Of a stretch of DNA of 8,598 nt, positions 1 to 6,813 are shown one piece after another (the stretch's first letter is position 1; every line of letters begins with the position of its first letter). The DNA is from an uncultured Ruminococcus sp. GTDB taxonomy: Bacteria > Bacillota > Clostridia > Oscillospirales > Ruminococcaceae. The stretch lies in assembly GCA_947174965.1 (NCBI GenBank), contig CAMWKY010000073.1, forward strand, positions 1-8,598. Direction: 5' to 3'. The notes beneath the pieces are model-generated. The model did no database searches, was not told where the DNA came from, and saw nothing but the letters and a program-made list of their open reading frames with translations. The position numbers and the translations under genes are program-made.

Positions 1-227
1 ATATTATTGAACTCAAAAATATCATTCAGGAACACTATGAAGCTACAGGTTCGGAAAAAGCAAAAAGAATACTTGATAACTTTGCTGGATATATCGGAAG
101 TTTCAAGAAGATTCTCCCACATGATTATGCTAAAATTCAGAGTACTGTCGTTGCACTTGAAGAAAAGGGCATGAGCAGTGAACAGGCTGAAATTGAAGCA
201 TTTTACATTACAAAGAAGGAGGGCTGA
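1..227 (+). CDS. gltB: Glutamate synthase large subunit, C-terminal end (partial)
   Basis: This is the last 74 codons of a gene that enters from the left edge; the reading frame starts at base 3 and stops at TGA 225-227. The tail reads like the extreme C-terminus of the GOGAT alpha subunit, with a helix containing HYEATGSEKA and then FKKILPHDYAKI, which I recognise from GltB proteins. GltB hydrolyses glutamine at its N-terminal cysteine and passes ammonia to 2-oxoglutarate on FMN, giving glutamate. Only the part after the beta-helix domain is in view, so no catalytic residues can be checked. The stop codon lies 5 nt before the gltD start, and the gltD ribosome site sits inside the last codons, so the two subunits are probably translationally coupled. 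The call rests on the short tail plus the adjacent gltD. Confidence 0.9.
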   Translation, partial: IIELKNIIQEHYEATGSEKAKRILDNFAGYIGSFKKILPHDYAKIQSTVVALEEKGMSSEQAEIEAFYITKKEG

Positions 228-232
228 TTGCT

Positions 233-1717
233 ATGGGAAAGCCAACAGGATTTCTTGATTTTGAAAGAAATGAAAATACATCATGTCAGCCATTGGAAAG
301 AATTAAGAATTACAATGAATTTCATCAGCCTTTGAGTGAGGAGCAGAGAAAAACTCAGGCGGCACGTTGTATGGATTGTGGTGTGCCGTTCTGTCAGAAT
401 GGCAAGATGTTAAAAGGTATGATTTCAGGCTGTCCGCTTAATAATCTTATACCTGAATGGAACGACCTGCTTTATCATAATCACAAGGAACAGGCTTTAC
501 AGCGTTTGCTTATGACAAACAATTTCCCTGAATTTACGTCAAGAGTATGCCCTGCACTTTGTGAAAAAGCCTGCACCTGTGGACTTAACGGCGACCCCGT
601 TACTGTAAAGGAAAATGAAAATGATATTATCGAATACGGATTTTCAAGCGGACTTATCAAACCTGAAATTCCGAAAGTACGAAGCGGAAAGCATATTGCT
701 GTAATCGGTTCAGGACCTGCGGGACTTGCAGCTGCTGATACTCTCAATAAAAGGGGTCACTCTGTAACCGTCTATGAGCGTGAGGACAGAATCGGCGGTC
801 TGCTTATGTACGGAATCCCGAATATGAAACTTGAAAAGAGTGTTATAAATCGTCGTGTTGAGATTATGAAAGCGGAGGGTGTTGAGTTCATTACAAATGC
901 TGATATTGGAAATAATATTCCTGCAGAGGATATTATGAAAAAGTCAGATGCTGTAATACTTGCCTGCGGTTCATCAAATCCACGAAATATAAATGCAGAT
1001 GGCAGAGATGCAGAGGGAATATATTTTGCAGTTGATTTTCTGAAATCCACAACAAAAAGTCTCCTCAATTCCGCACTTGCTGATGACAGTTACATTTCAG
1101 CAGAGGGAAAAAATGTTGTAGTAATCGGCGGTGGCGATACGGGTAACGACTGCGTGGGAACTTGTGTAAGACATGGCTGTGCATCTGTTGTACAGCTTGA
1201 AATGATGCCGAAACTGCCCGACGAAAGAGCAGAAAATAATCCATGGCCTGAATATCCAAGAGTATGCAAGACCGATTACGGTCAGGAGGAGGCTATTGCA
1301 GTATTCGGCAGTGACCCGAGACGTTACTGCACAACTGTAAAGGAGTTCATAAAGAGCGAGGACAATAAACTTACTGCTGTTAAGACAGTTAAGCTTGAAT
1401 TTGTGAAAGATGCAGATACAGGCAGAATGATTCCGAAAGAGATTGACGGAAGTGACGAAGTTATTCCGTGTGAATTATGCCTGATTGCGGCAGGATTTAT
1501 CGGAACACAAAGTTATATTGCAGAAGCTTTCGGTGTTGAACTGAACAGCAGAACAAATGTAAATACAGAAATCGGCAGATTCAGTACAAATGTTGAAAAA
1601 GTATTCACAGCAGGAGATATGCACATAGGTCAGTCGCTTGTTGTACGTGCAATCCGTGAGGGCAGAGATGCCGCAAAAGAAACAGATATTTATCTTATGG
1701 GCTATACAAATTTATAA
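233..1717 (+). CDS. gltD: Glutamate synthase small subunit (NADPH-dependent GOGAT beta chain)
   Basis: The protein has 494 residues, the normal GltD length. It takes electrons from NAD(P)H on FAD and hands them through iron-sulfur clusters to GltB in the cytoplasm. The N-terminal region has cysteines C46, C49, C54 and C67 (CMDCGVPFC, then GCPLNN), followed by C106, C110, C114 and C116, matching the two 4Fe-4S sites of the family. An FAD-binding GSGPAG lies at 159-164. A second Rossmann motif, GGGDTG at 299-304, is the NAD(P)H site. The C-terminal FAD-contact motif AGDMHIGQSLV starts at residue 460. The ATG at 233 is supported by AGGAGG at 217-222, 10 nt upstream. The gene directly follows gltB, as usual for this enzyme. 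Cofactor preference (NADPH or NADH) cannot be read from the sequence. Nothing in it looks damaged. Confidence 0.97.
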   Translation: MGKPTGFLDFERNENTSCQPLERIKNYNEFHQPLSEEQRKTQAARCMDCGVPFCQNGKMLKGMISGCPLNNLIPEWNDLLYHNHKEQALQRLLMTNNFPEFTSRVCPALCEKACTCGLNGDPVTVKENENDIIEYGFSSGLIKPEIPKVRSGKHIAVIGSGPAGLAAADTLNKRGHSVTVYEREDRIGGLLMYGIPNMKLEKSVINRRVEIMKAEGVEFITNADIGNNIPAEDIMKKSDAVILACGSSNPRNINADGRDAEGIYFAVDFLKSTTKSLLNSALADDSYISAEGKNVVVIGGGDTGNDCVGTCVRHGCASVVQLEMMPKLPDERAENNPWPEYPRVCKTDYGQEEAIAVFGSDPRRYCTTVKEFIKSEDNKLTAVKTVKLEFVKDADTGRMIPKEIDGSDEVIPCELCLIAAGFIGTQSYIAEAFGVELNSRTNVNTEIGRFSTNVEKVFTAGDMHIGQSLVVRAIREGRDAAKETDIYLMGYTNL

Positions 1718-1724
1718 TAATATT

Positions 1725-1763
1725 AGTCAGGAGTACGGTGTTATATAAACCGTACTCACGACT
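1725..1763 (+). promoter_or_regulatory. Intercistronic hairpin between gltD and the GS-like gene
   Basis: A perfect 9-bp inverted repeat, GAGTACGGT at 1731-1739 and ACCGTACTC at 1749-1757, encloses a 9-nt AT-rich loop. Below it AGTC (1725-1728) can pair with GACT (1760-1763) across a 2x2 internal loop, giving about 13 bp in total. The loop part TTATATAA is itself self-complementary. No U-tract follows, so it is not a standard intrinsic terminator. It fills most of the only sizeable gap in the operon and ends 4 nt before the ribosome site of the next gene. It could be an attenuator, an RNA-processing or stability element, or a protein-binding RNA. It does not show the paired hexaloops with conserved A and G described for ANTAR targets. 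Confidence 0.6.
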
Positions 1764-1767
1764 TAAA

Positions 1768-1774
1768 AAGGTGG
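1768..1774 (+). promoter_or_regulatory. Ribosome binding site choosing the ATG at 1780
   Basis: AAGGTGG lies 5 nt before ATG 1780. An alternative in-frame GTG at 1738 has AGGAG at 1729-1733 only 4 nt upstream, and both that start and its ribosome site are inside the hairpin stem. The GS family N-terminus begins close to the sequence after ATG 1780, so that start is preferred. Confidence 0.7.
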
Positions 1775-1779
1775 AAATT

Positions 1780-3072
1780 ATGATTTATAATGAAAGTGAA
1801 GTATTGCAGTATATTGAGGAGAATGATGTTAAATTTGTAAAGCTTACATTCTGCGATATACGTGGCAATCTTAAAAATATATCTGTTCTTTCTTCTGAAA
1901 TGGCATCTGCTTTTGAGTGCGGAGTAAGAATTACTGCAAAGAAAATATATGGATTTTCCATTGCTGGCGGAAAAGACCTTTATCTTATTCCAGATGCTCA
2001 GACAATGAGAGTTCTGCCATGGCGACCACAGCATGGCAGAGTTATAAGAATGTTCTGTTATATAAAATACGCTGATGGTACGCATTTTGAGGGTGACAGC
2101 AGATATTTTCTTAAACAGGCTATGAAAAAAGCACTGGATAAAGGCTGGTGTTTCAGATTCGGAACATCAAGTGAATTTATGCTTTTCAGGAATGACGAAA
2201 GCGGTCTGCCAACTAAAATTCCTCATGATTTTGCAGGATATTGTGATACTGCTCCAGATGATAAAGGCGAAAACTTCCGCCGTGATGTGTGCTATACGCT
2301 TGAACAGATGGGCATACAGCCTGTTTCGTCACGTCATGAAGCAGGTTACGGACAGCATGAGATTGATTTTAATGCTTCGTCTGCACTGAAATCTGCTGAT
2401 ACTTTTTTAAGTTTCAAGTCTGCTGTAAAGTCTATTGCGGAACAGCACGGCATACACGCAAGTTTTATGCCGAAACCTGTAAGAAACGATTGCGGAAACG
2501 GTATGCACATAGGTGTGAATTTATTCCGTGACAGCGATTTTTTCAATGATAATCAGCAGAATGACAATACATCTGATATATACAAAGCTGTATCGGGTAT
2601 GCTAAGATTTATCAGTGAATACACAATATTTACAAATTCTATAGTAAATTCATACAGCCGACTTAAAGATTTTACGCTCCCACGTTATATTACATGGTCT
2701 GATATGGAGCAGGAGCAGATTATGAAAGTCAATATCAATACACAAGGTGAAGCACCAATAGTTCTTCGTGCGCCTGACTGCGTGTGCAATCCTTATTTTG
2801 TGTTCGGACTTCTTATTTATTCAGCTTTAGAGGGAATTGAAGGGAATTTTGAAATGCCCGAAAAATTCAATCCTGAAAAGAACTATAATACACTTCCCGA
2901 AAATCTGCTTGAATCGGCAGAAACAGCAGAAAAATCTGAATTTCTTAAAAAATACATTTCAGAAGATTTGCTTGATTTTATTGTTGCAGGAGCAAAAAAT
3001 GAATGGAAAGAGTATTCCTCTGAATATGACAAGGAGCTTTACGAAGAAAAAAAATACTTCAACAGCTTATAA
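1780..3072 (+). CDS. Divergent glutamine synthetase family protein, probably not a normal GS
   Basis: From ATG 1780 the protein has 430 residues and spans the GS type I fold: a beta-grasp N-domain (about 1-95, with DIRGNLKNISV) and the catalytic barrel (about 100-430). Surrounding blocks align without gaps to clostridial GS sequences as I remember them. Site-1 metal ligands are kept (E132, E187, E194), as are H243, R294 and R330 (E. coli H269, R321, R359). Key residues are replaced: the ammonium-site Asp50 by T52, metal ligands Glu129 by S130 and Glu357 by V328, flap Glu327 by T299, Arg339 by Q311, Arg344 by K316 and Arg355 by P326. The usual FD(G/A)S(S/A)I motif is ITAKKI, and NRSxxIRIP is EQEQIMKVN. 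Normal ATP- and ammonia-dependent glutamine synthesis seems unlikely. It may be a ligand-binding or regulatory GS homologue, or have another ligase activity. It precedes the ANTAR gene by 15 nt. A GTG start at 1738 would add 14 residues. Confidence 0.85.
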   Translation: MIYNESEVLQYIEENDVKFVKLTFCDIRGNLKNISVLSSEMASAFECGVRITAKKIYGFSIAGGKDLYLIPDAQTMRVLPWRPQHGRVIRMFCYIKYADGTHFEGDSRYFLKQAMKKALDKGWCFRFGTSSEFMLFRNDESGLPTKIPHDFAGYCDTAPDDKGENFRRDVCYTLEQMGIQPVSSRHEAGYGQHEIDFNASSALKSADTFLSFKSAVKSIAEQHGIHASFMPKPVRNDCGNGMHIGVNLFRDSDFFNDNQQNDNTSDIYKAVSGMLRFISEYTIFTNSIVNSYSRLKDFTLPRYITWSDMEQEQIMKVNINTQGEAPIVLRAPDCVCNPYFVFGLLIYSALEGIEGNFEMPEKFNPEKNYNTLPENLLESAETAEKSEFLKKYISEDLLDFIVAGAKNEWKEYSSEYDKELYEEKKYFNSL

Positions 3073-3076
3073 TAAC

Positions 3077-3081
3077 GGAGG
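3077..3081 (+). promoter_or_regulatory. Ribosome binding site for a TTG start
   Basis: GGAGG lies 6 nt before TTG 3088. No ATG or GTG near it gives a complete receiver domain, so this site fixes the TTG as the start. A TTG start may keep the regulator level low compared with the enzymes. Confidence 0.75.
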
Positions 3082-3087
3082 TCAGTT

Positions 3088-3669
3088 TTGGAAAGTGTTA
3101 TTGTAATTTCAAGCAATATTTCTGCATCAGAGATGCTGTCGGCTTTTTTAAAAGAAAATTTTCATTGTCAGGTTACAATAGCTGAATCCGCACATCATGC
3201 AAGAGAGATAATCAGCAAATGCCGTTCTTTTGAACTTGTGCTGATAAACAGTCCGCTTTCAGATGAGGCAGGAATTGAGCTTGCCGAATATGCGTCCGAG
3301 ATAACAGCCGCAAGCTGTGTGGTACTTGTAAAAAGTGAAAACTATGAAAAAGTCAGTCCGAGAGCTGACAGGGGCGATATTATACTTATAGCAAAACCTT
3401 TTGCAAAACAGACACTTCATCAGGTTATAAAAGCTATAAATACAGCAATTAAACGCTCATATATATTATATGAAGAAAATGTTAAGCTTGAAAGAAAAAT
3501 TGATGAGATAAAGCTTATTGACAAAGCAAAATTCAGGCTTATGCAGTACAGAAATATGACAGAGGAGCAGGCACATTCCTATATTGAACAGTATGCTATG
3601 AAAAACCGTAAGAAAAAAACGGTTGCCGCTTCTGAAATAATTGATAAAATCAATGAACAATATTTGTAA
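3088..3669 (+). CDS. ANTAR-domain RNA-binding regulator with a degenerate receiver domain
   Basis: The protein has 193 residues and starts at TTG 3088. Residues 1-120 resemble a response-regulator receiver with the closing KPF motif (K103), but the phosphoacceptor position holds N54 (ELVLINSP), and the acidic pair after the first beta strand is S8-S9. Residues 124-140 are a charged helical, coiled-coil-like linker. Residues 140-190 fit ANTAR: IDKAKFRLM at 144-152, then TEEQAHSYIEQYAM and ASEIIDKI. ANTAR proteins bind paired stem-loops in leader RNAs and block terminators, as in AmiR, NasR and EutV. The missing Asp suggests control by protein contact or ligand rather than phosphorylation, as in AmiR. 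From memory, a similar gene (nitR) sits beside glnA and the glutamate synthase genes in Clostridium saccharobutylicum. No RNA target is seen in this window; it may lie upstream of gltB or elsewhere. Confidence 0.88.
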   Translation: MESVIVISSNISASEMLSAFLKENFHCQVTIAESAHHAREIISKCRSFELVLINSPLSDEAGIELAEYASEITAASCVVLVKSENYEKVSPRADRGDIILIAKPFAKQTLHQVIKAINTAIKRSYILYEENVKLERKIDEIKLIDKAKFRLMQYRNMTEEQAHSYIEQYAMKNRKKKTVAASEIIDKINEQYL

Positions 3670-3681
3670 GAAGGTGTAATC

Positions 3682-5100
3682 ATGTTCGATTCTGTTCATG
3701 AGGAATGTGGAGTTTTTGGCTTTTACGAAAATAAAACTACTGATGTTTCAGCATCTGTTTATTTTGGACTTTACGCATTACAGCACAGAGGACAGGAAAG
3801 CTGTGGTATAGCTGTATGTGACGACGGCGTTATAATTCACAAAAAGGCAGATGGTCTTGTATCAGACGTTTTCAGCCGTGAAGCACTTGACCATTTAGGC
3901 AAGGGAAATATGGCTGTCGGTCATGTCAGATACTCAACATTCGGCGGAAAAAATCACAATAATATACAACCGCTTGTTATACGTCACATAAAGGGCAATC
4001 TTGCACTGGTTCACAACGGAAATTTAATAAATGCCACTGAATTGAGACAGGAATTTGAAATGTCAGGTGCTATTTTTCATGGCACATCTGATACTGAAGC
4101 GATAGCTTATGCAATTGTAAGGGAACGACTGAACAGTCATTCAACAGAAGAAGCCATAGAAAAAGCAATGCCGAAAATAAAGGGGGCATATTCTTGTATA
4201 GTCATGACGGCAACAAAGATGATTGCCTTCCGTGACCCTGATGGATTCCGTCCTCTTTGTATCGGCAGAACTAATGACGGTGCTTATGTTGTTGCATCTG
4301 AATCATGTGCGCTTGAAACGGTCGGAGCAGATTTTGTGCGTGACGTTGAAGCAGGTGAAATTGTGTTGATTAATGCGGACGGTCTGAAATCAATAAGAAC
4401 GCACATTAAAAAGAAAAACAGTATATGTATTTTTGAGTATATATATTTTGCCCGTCCCGATTCTGTTATTGAGGGTGTTTCAGTACATCATGCAAGAATG
4501 AAAGCAGGAAAAATTCTTGCGGAGTGCAGTCCTGTTGATGCTGATATTGTGATAGGTGTTCCTGATTCGGGAATTGATGCGGCACTTGGTTATGCCGAAA
4601 AAAGCGGTATACCATACGGAATAGGCTTTATCAAGAATAAATATATCGGCAGAAGTTTTATTCAGCCGCAACAGAATCAGCGTGAAAATGCCGTAAAAAT
4701 CAAGCTTAATGCAGTACGTGAGACTGTCAGGGGAAAACGTGTTGTAATGATTGATGATTCAATTGTGCGAGGTACAACAAGCGCAAGGATTATAAAGTTA
4801 CTGCGTGATGCAGGTGCAAAGGAAGTTCATGTAAGAATTTCATCACCGCCATTTATTCATTCCTGCTATTTCGGTACGGATATTGACAGCGAGGAAAATT
4901 TAATTGCAAGTCATTGCAGTTCAACAGATGAAATTGCGAGGGAAATAGGTGCAGATACACTTGCATATCTGCCAATTGATAAACTTTGTGAGCTTGCGGA
5001 CAGAGATTGTTTTTGTCATGGCTGTTTTACGGGAAATTATCCGCTTGATGTAAGCAGTGCAAGCAGAAAAAATAAATTTGATGAGAAGATTCATAAGTGA
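3682..5100 (+). CDS. purF: Amidophosphoribosyltransferase (glutamine PRPP amidotransferase)
   Basis: The 472-residue protein catalyses the first step of purine synthesis: PRPP plus glutamine gives 5-phosphoribosylamine. The start MFDSVHEEC fits a short propeptide that is cut to expose nucleophile C9. The class II glutaminase half (about 9-235) shows ALQHRGQES, HNGNLINA, GTSDTE and PDGFRPL. The PRPP-binding loop VVMIDDSIVRGTT is at 354-366. C249, C395, C445 and C448 match the four ligands of the 4Fe-4S cluster of Bacillus subtilis PurF, so this is the oxygen-sensitive, propeptide-bearing type. The ATG at 3682 has AAGGTG at 3671-3676. The gene starts 12 nt after the ANTAR stop, and asnB follows. 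No other pur gene is in view, so here purF travels with nitrogen genes. All expected motifs are intact. Confidence 0.97.
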   Translation: MFDSVHEECGVFGFYENKTTDVSASVYFGLYALQHRGQESCGIAVCDDGVIIHKKADGLVSDVFSREALDHLGKGNMAVGHVRYSTFGGKNHNNIQPLVIRHIKGNLALVHNGNLINATELRQEFEMSGAIFHGTSDTEAIAYAIVRERLNSHSTEEAIEKAMPKIKGAYSCIVMTATKMIAFRDPDGFRPLCIGRTNDGAYVVASESCALETVGADFVRDVEAGEIVLINADGLKSIRTHIKKKNSICIFEYIYFARPDSVIEGVSVHHARMKAGKILAECSPVDADIVIGVPDSGIDAALGYAEKSGIPYGIGFIKNKYIGRSFIQPQQNQRENAVKIKLNAVRETVRGKRVVMIDDSIVRGTTSARIIKLLRDAGAKEVHVRISSPPFIHSCYFGTDIDSEENLIASHCSSTDEIAREIGADTLAYLPIDKLCELADRDCFCHGCFTGNYPLDVSSASRKNKFDEKIHK

Positions 5101-5109
5101 TGAATCAAT

Positions 5110-5115
5110 GGGAGG
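5110..5115 (+). promoter_or_regulatory. Ribosome binding site choosing the asnB ATG at 5124
   Basis: GGGAGG ends 8 nt before ATG 5124. An in-frame GTG at 5097, overlapping the purF stop, would add nine residues before the catalytic cysteine. Class II amidotransferases of this type need Cys directly after the initiator Met, so 5124 is the right start. Confidence 0.85.
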
Positions 5116-5123
5116 AATTTGAG

Positions 5124-6704
5124 ATGTGTACAATTATGGGCTACTGTGGTAAAAGTGGCGGTATGGAGAGTGTAACAAAAGGTCTTGAATCAACTATATC
5201 AAGAGGACCTGACGATTGCAGAATTATTGATTTACATGACGGCGTACTTGGTTTTCAGCGACTTTCAATCATGGGTCTTACTCCAGAGGGTATGCAGCCA
5301 TTTGAACTCAACGGTAATTATGCTGTGTGCAACGGTGAGATATATGGTTTCCTGAAACAGCGTGAACAGCTTATATCAAAGGGCTACACTTTTAAAAGTG
5401 ACAGCGACTGCGAAATACTTCTGCCGATGTATCAGGAATATGGTGTTGATATGTTCTCAATGCTTGATGCTGAATTTGCCTGCATAATCTACGACTGCAA
5501 CTTACATGAGTTTATAGCAGCCCGTGACCCGATTGGCATACGTCCGCTTTATTATGGCAAATCTGCTGACGGTTCAATGGTTTTTGCAAGTGAAGCAAAG
5601 AATCTCACTGCAATATGTGAAAAGATTATGCCGTTCCCTCCGGGTCATTACTATAAAAACGGTGAGTTTGTCTGCTATTGTGACATTACAGCAGTCGAAA
5701 ATGTTATTCATGATGACCTTGAAACAGTATGCAGAAATATTCACGATAAACTTGTTTCAGGAGTTGAAAAACGTCTTGCGGCTGATGCAAAAGTAGGATT
5801 TCTTCTTTCGGGCGGACTTGATTCATCTCTTGTATGTGCAATCGCACAACAGAAAAGCGACAAGCCTATAAAAACTTTTGCAATAGGTATGAATACAGAT
5901 GCAATTGACCTTAAATATGCAAAACAGGTTGCAGACTACATAAAAAGCGACCATACAGAAGTTATAATTACAAAAGATGATGTTCTTTCTGCACTTGAAA
6001 CTGTGATACATTTGCTCGGTACATTTGATATTACTACAATCCGTGCAAGCATGGGAATGTATCTGCTCTGTAAAGCTATTCATGAACAAACTGATATACG
6101 TGTACTTCTTACAGGTGAGATTTCCGACGAACTTTTCGGCTATAAGTATACCGATTTTGCACCGTCTGCGGCTGAATTTCAAAAAGAATCCGTCAAGAGA
6201 GTACATGAACTTCATATGTATGATGTACTTCGTGCCGACAGATGTATTTCTGTGAACTCACTGGAAGCAAGAGTGCCATTCGGTGATTTGGACTTTGTAA
6301 AATATGTTATGGCTGTTGACCCTGAAATCAAACTTAACAAGTATAACAAAGGAAAATATTTACTCCGTCATGCTTTTGAGGGCGACTATCTGCCACATGA
6401 AATACTCTATCGTGAAAAAGCTGCATTTTCTGATGCTGTAGGTCATTCAATGGTTGACTATCTCAAAGAGTACGCAGAAAAGCAGTATACACAGGCTGAA
6501 TTTGAGGAGAAGTCCGCAAAATATACCCATTCAAAGCCATTTACTAAAGAATCTCTGCTTTACCGTGAAATCTTCGAGAAATACTATGCTGGCAACAGTG
6601 AAATGATTGTTGATTTCTGGATGCCGAACAAGGAGTGGGAGGGCTGTAATGTAAACGACCCGTCCGCACGTGTTCTCTCAAACTACGGACAAAGCGGTGT
6701 ATAA
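5124..6704 (+). CDS. asnB: Asparagine synthase (glutamine-hydrolysing)
   Basis: The 526-residue protein converts aspartate, ATP and glutamine to asparagine, AMP, PPi and glutamate. The start MCTIMGYCG puts the nucleophile at C2, exposed after Met removal. The glutaminase domain (about 2-190) has SRGPDD (26-31), NGEIYG (70-75) and SDSDCE (92-97). The synthetase domain carries the PP-loop SGGLDSS at 229-235 and TGEISDELFGY at 330-340, then LEARVPFGDLDFV at 380-392 and KAAFSDAVG at 432-440, all typical of AsnB. The length is close to the 554 residues of E. coli AsnB. A gap of 23 nt separates it from purF, and a terminator begins 6 nt after the stop, so it is the last gene of the operon. Leucine is mostly CTT; I count about 5 TTA or TTG among some 46 leucine codons. 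Confidence 0.97.
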   Translation: MCTIMGYCGKSGGMESVTKGLESTISRGPDDCRIIDLHDGVLGFQRLSIMGLTPEGMQPFELNGNYAVCNGEIYGFLKQREQLISKGYTFKSDSDCEILLPMYQEYGVDMFSMLDAEFACIIYDCNLHEFIAARDPIGIRPLYYGKSADGSMVFASEAKNLTAICEKIMPFPPGHYYKNGEFVCYCDITAVENVIHDDLETVCRNIHDKLVSGVEKRLAADAKVGFLLSGGLDSSLVCAIAQQKSDKPIKTFAIGMNTDAIDLKYAKQVADYIKSDHTEVIITKDDVLSALETVIHLLGTFDITTIRASMGMYLLCKAIHEQTDIRVLLTGEISDELFGYKYTDFAPSAAEFQKESVKRVHELHMYDVLRADRCISVNSLEARVPFGDLDFVKYVMAVDPEIKLNKYNKGKYLLRHAFEGDYLPHEILYREKAAFSDAVGHSMVDYLKEYAEKQYTQAEFEEKSAKYTHSKPFTKESLLYREIFEKYYAGNSEMIVDFWMPNKEWEGCNVNDPSARVLSNYGQSGV

Positions 6705-6710
6705 TAATAA

Positions 6711-6750
6711 AAAATGCCATAGCACTTATGATTGGTGTTATGGCTTTTCT
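6711..6750 (+). terminator. Intrinsic terminator after asnB
   Basis: GCCATAGCAC (6716-6725) pairs with GTGTTATGGC (6735-6744), giving a 10-bp stem with one G-U pair and a 9-nt loop. An A-run (6708-6714) precedes it and TTTTCT follows. This closes the gltB-asnB operon; the short U-tract may allow some read-through. Confidence 0.85.
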
Positions 6751-6751
6751 G

Positions 6752-6780
6752 TTGACAATATAACAATTCTGATATATAAT
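6752..6780 (+). promoter_or_regulatory. Consensus sigma-A promoter for the ABC-like gene
   Basis: A perfect -35 TTGACA at 6752-6757 and a perfect -10 TATAAT at 6775-6780 are separated by exactly 17 nt. Transcription should start near 6787, leaving a leader of about 27 nt. The promoter begins right after the terminator, so the next gene is a separate unit and its start must lie downstream, at ATG 6814. Confidence 0.88.
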
Positions 6781-6798
6781 TATTATAACAAATCAGAA
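6767..6798. repeat. Inverted repeat flanking the -10 box, possible operator
   Basis: TTCTGAT (6767-6773) and ATCAGAA (6792-6798) form a perfect 7-bp inverted repeat with an 18-nt spacer that contains the -10 box. Within it TATAAT (6775-6780) and ATTATA (6782-6787) form a second palindrome. Only the right arm would be in the transcript, so this could act as DNA, for example as a repressor site. AT-rich sequence makes chance repeats common. Confidence 0.4.
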
Positions 6799-6800
6799 CA

Positions 6801-6806
6801 GAGGTG
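6801..6806 (+). promoter_or_regulatory. Ribosome binding site for the ABC-like gene
   Basis: GAGGTG lies 7 nt before ATG 6814. The same frame stays open back to a GTG at 6670, but that stretch overlaps asnB and runs through the terminator and promoter, so it is not coding. Confidence 0.75.
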
Positions 6807-6813
6807 CAGAAAA

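Noticed and set aside
1738..1779. In-frame GTG start adding 14 residues to the GS-like protein.
   Set aside because: Its ribosome site is in a stable stem with short spacing, the added residues come from the hairpin palindrome, and the family N-terminus fits ATG 1780.
1718..1779. Paired ANTAR-binding stem-loops in the gltD to GS-like gap.
   Set aside because: Only one hairpin is present, its loop is not a hexaloop with A first and G fourth, and no terminator follows.
5823..6215. 130-codon open frame on the minus strand inside asnB.
   Set aside because: It is antisense to a well-conserved enzyme, has odd composition rich in Cys and Phe, and matches no family I recognise.
6670..6813. Upstream extension of the ABC-like frame to a GTG inside asnB.
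   Set aside because: It runs through the terminator and the promoter, and ATG 6814 has its own ribosome site.
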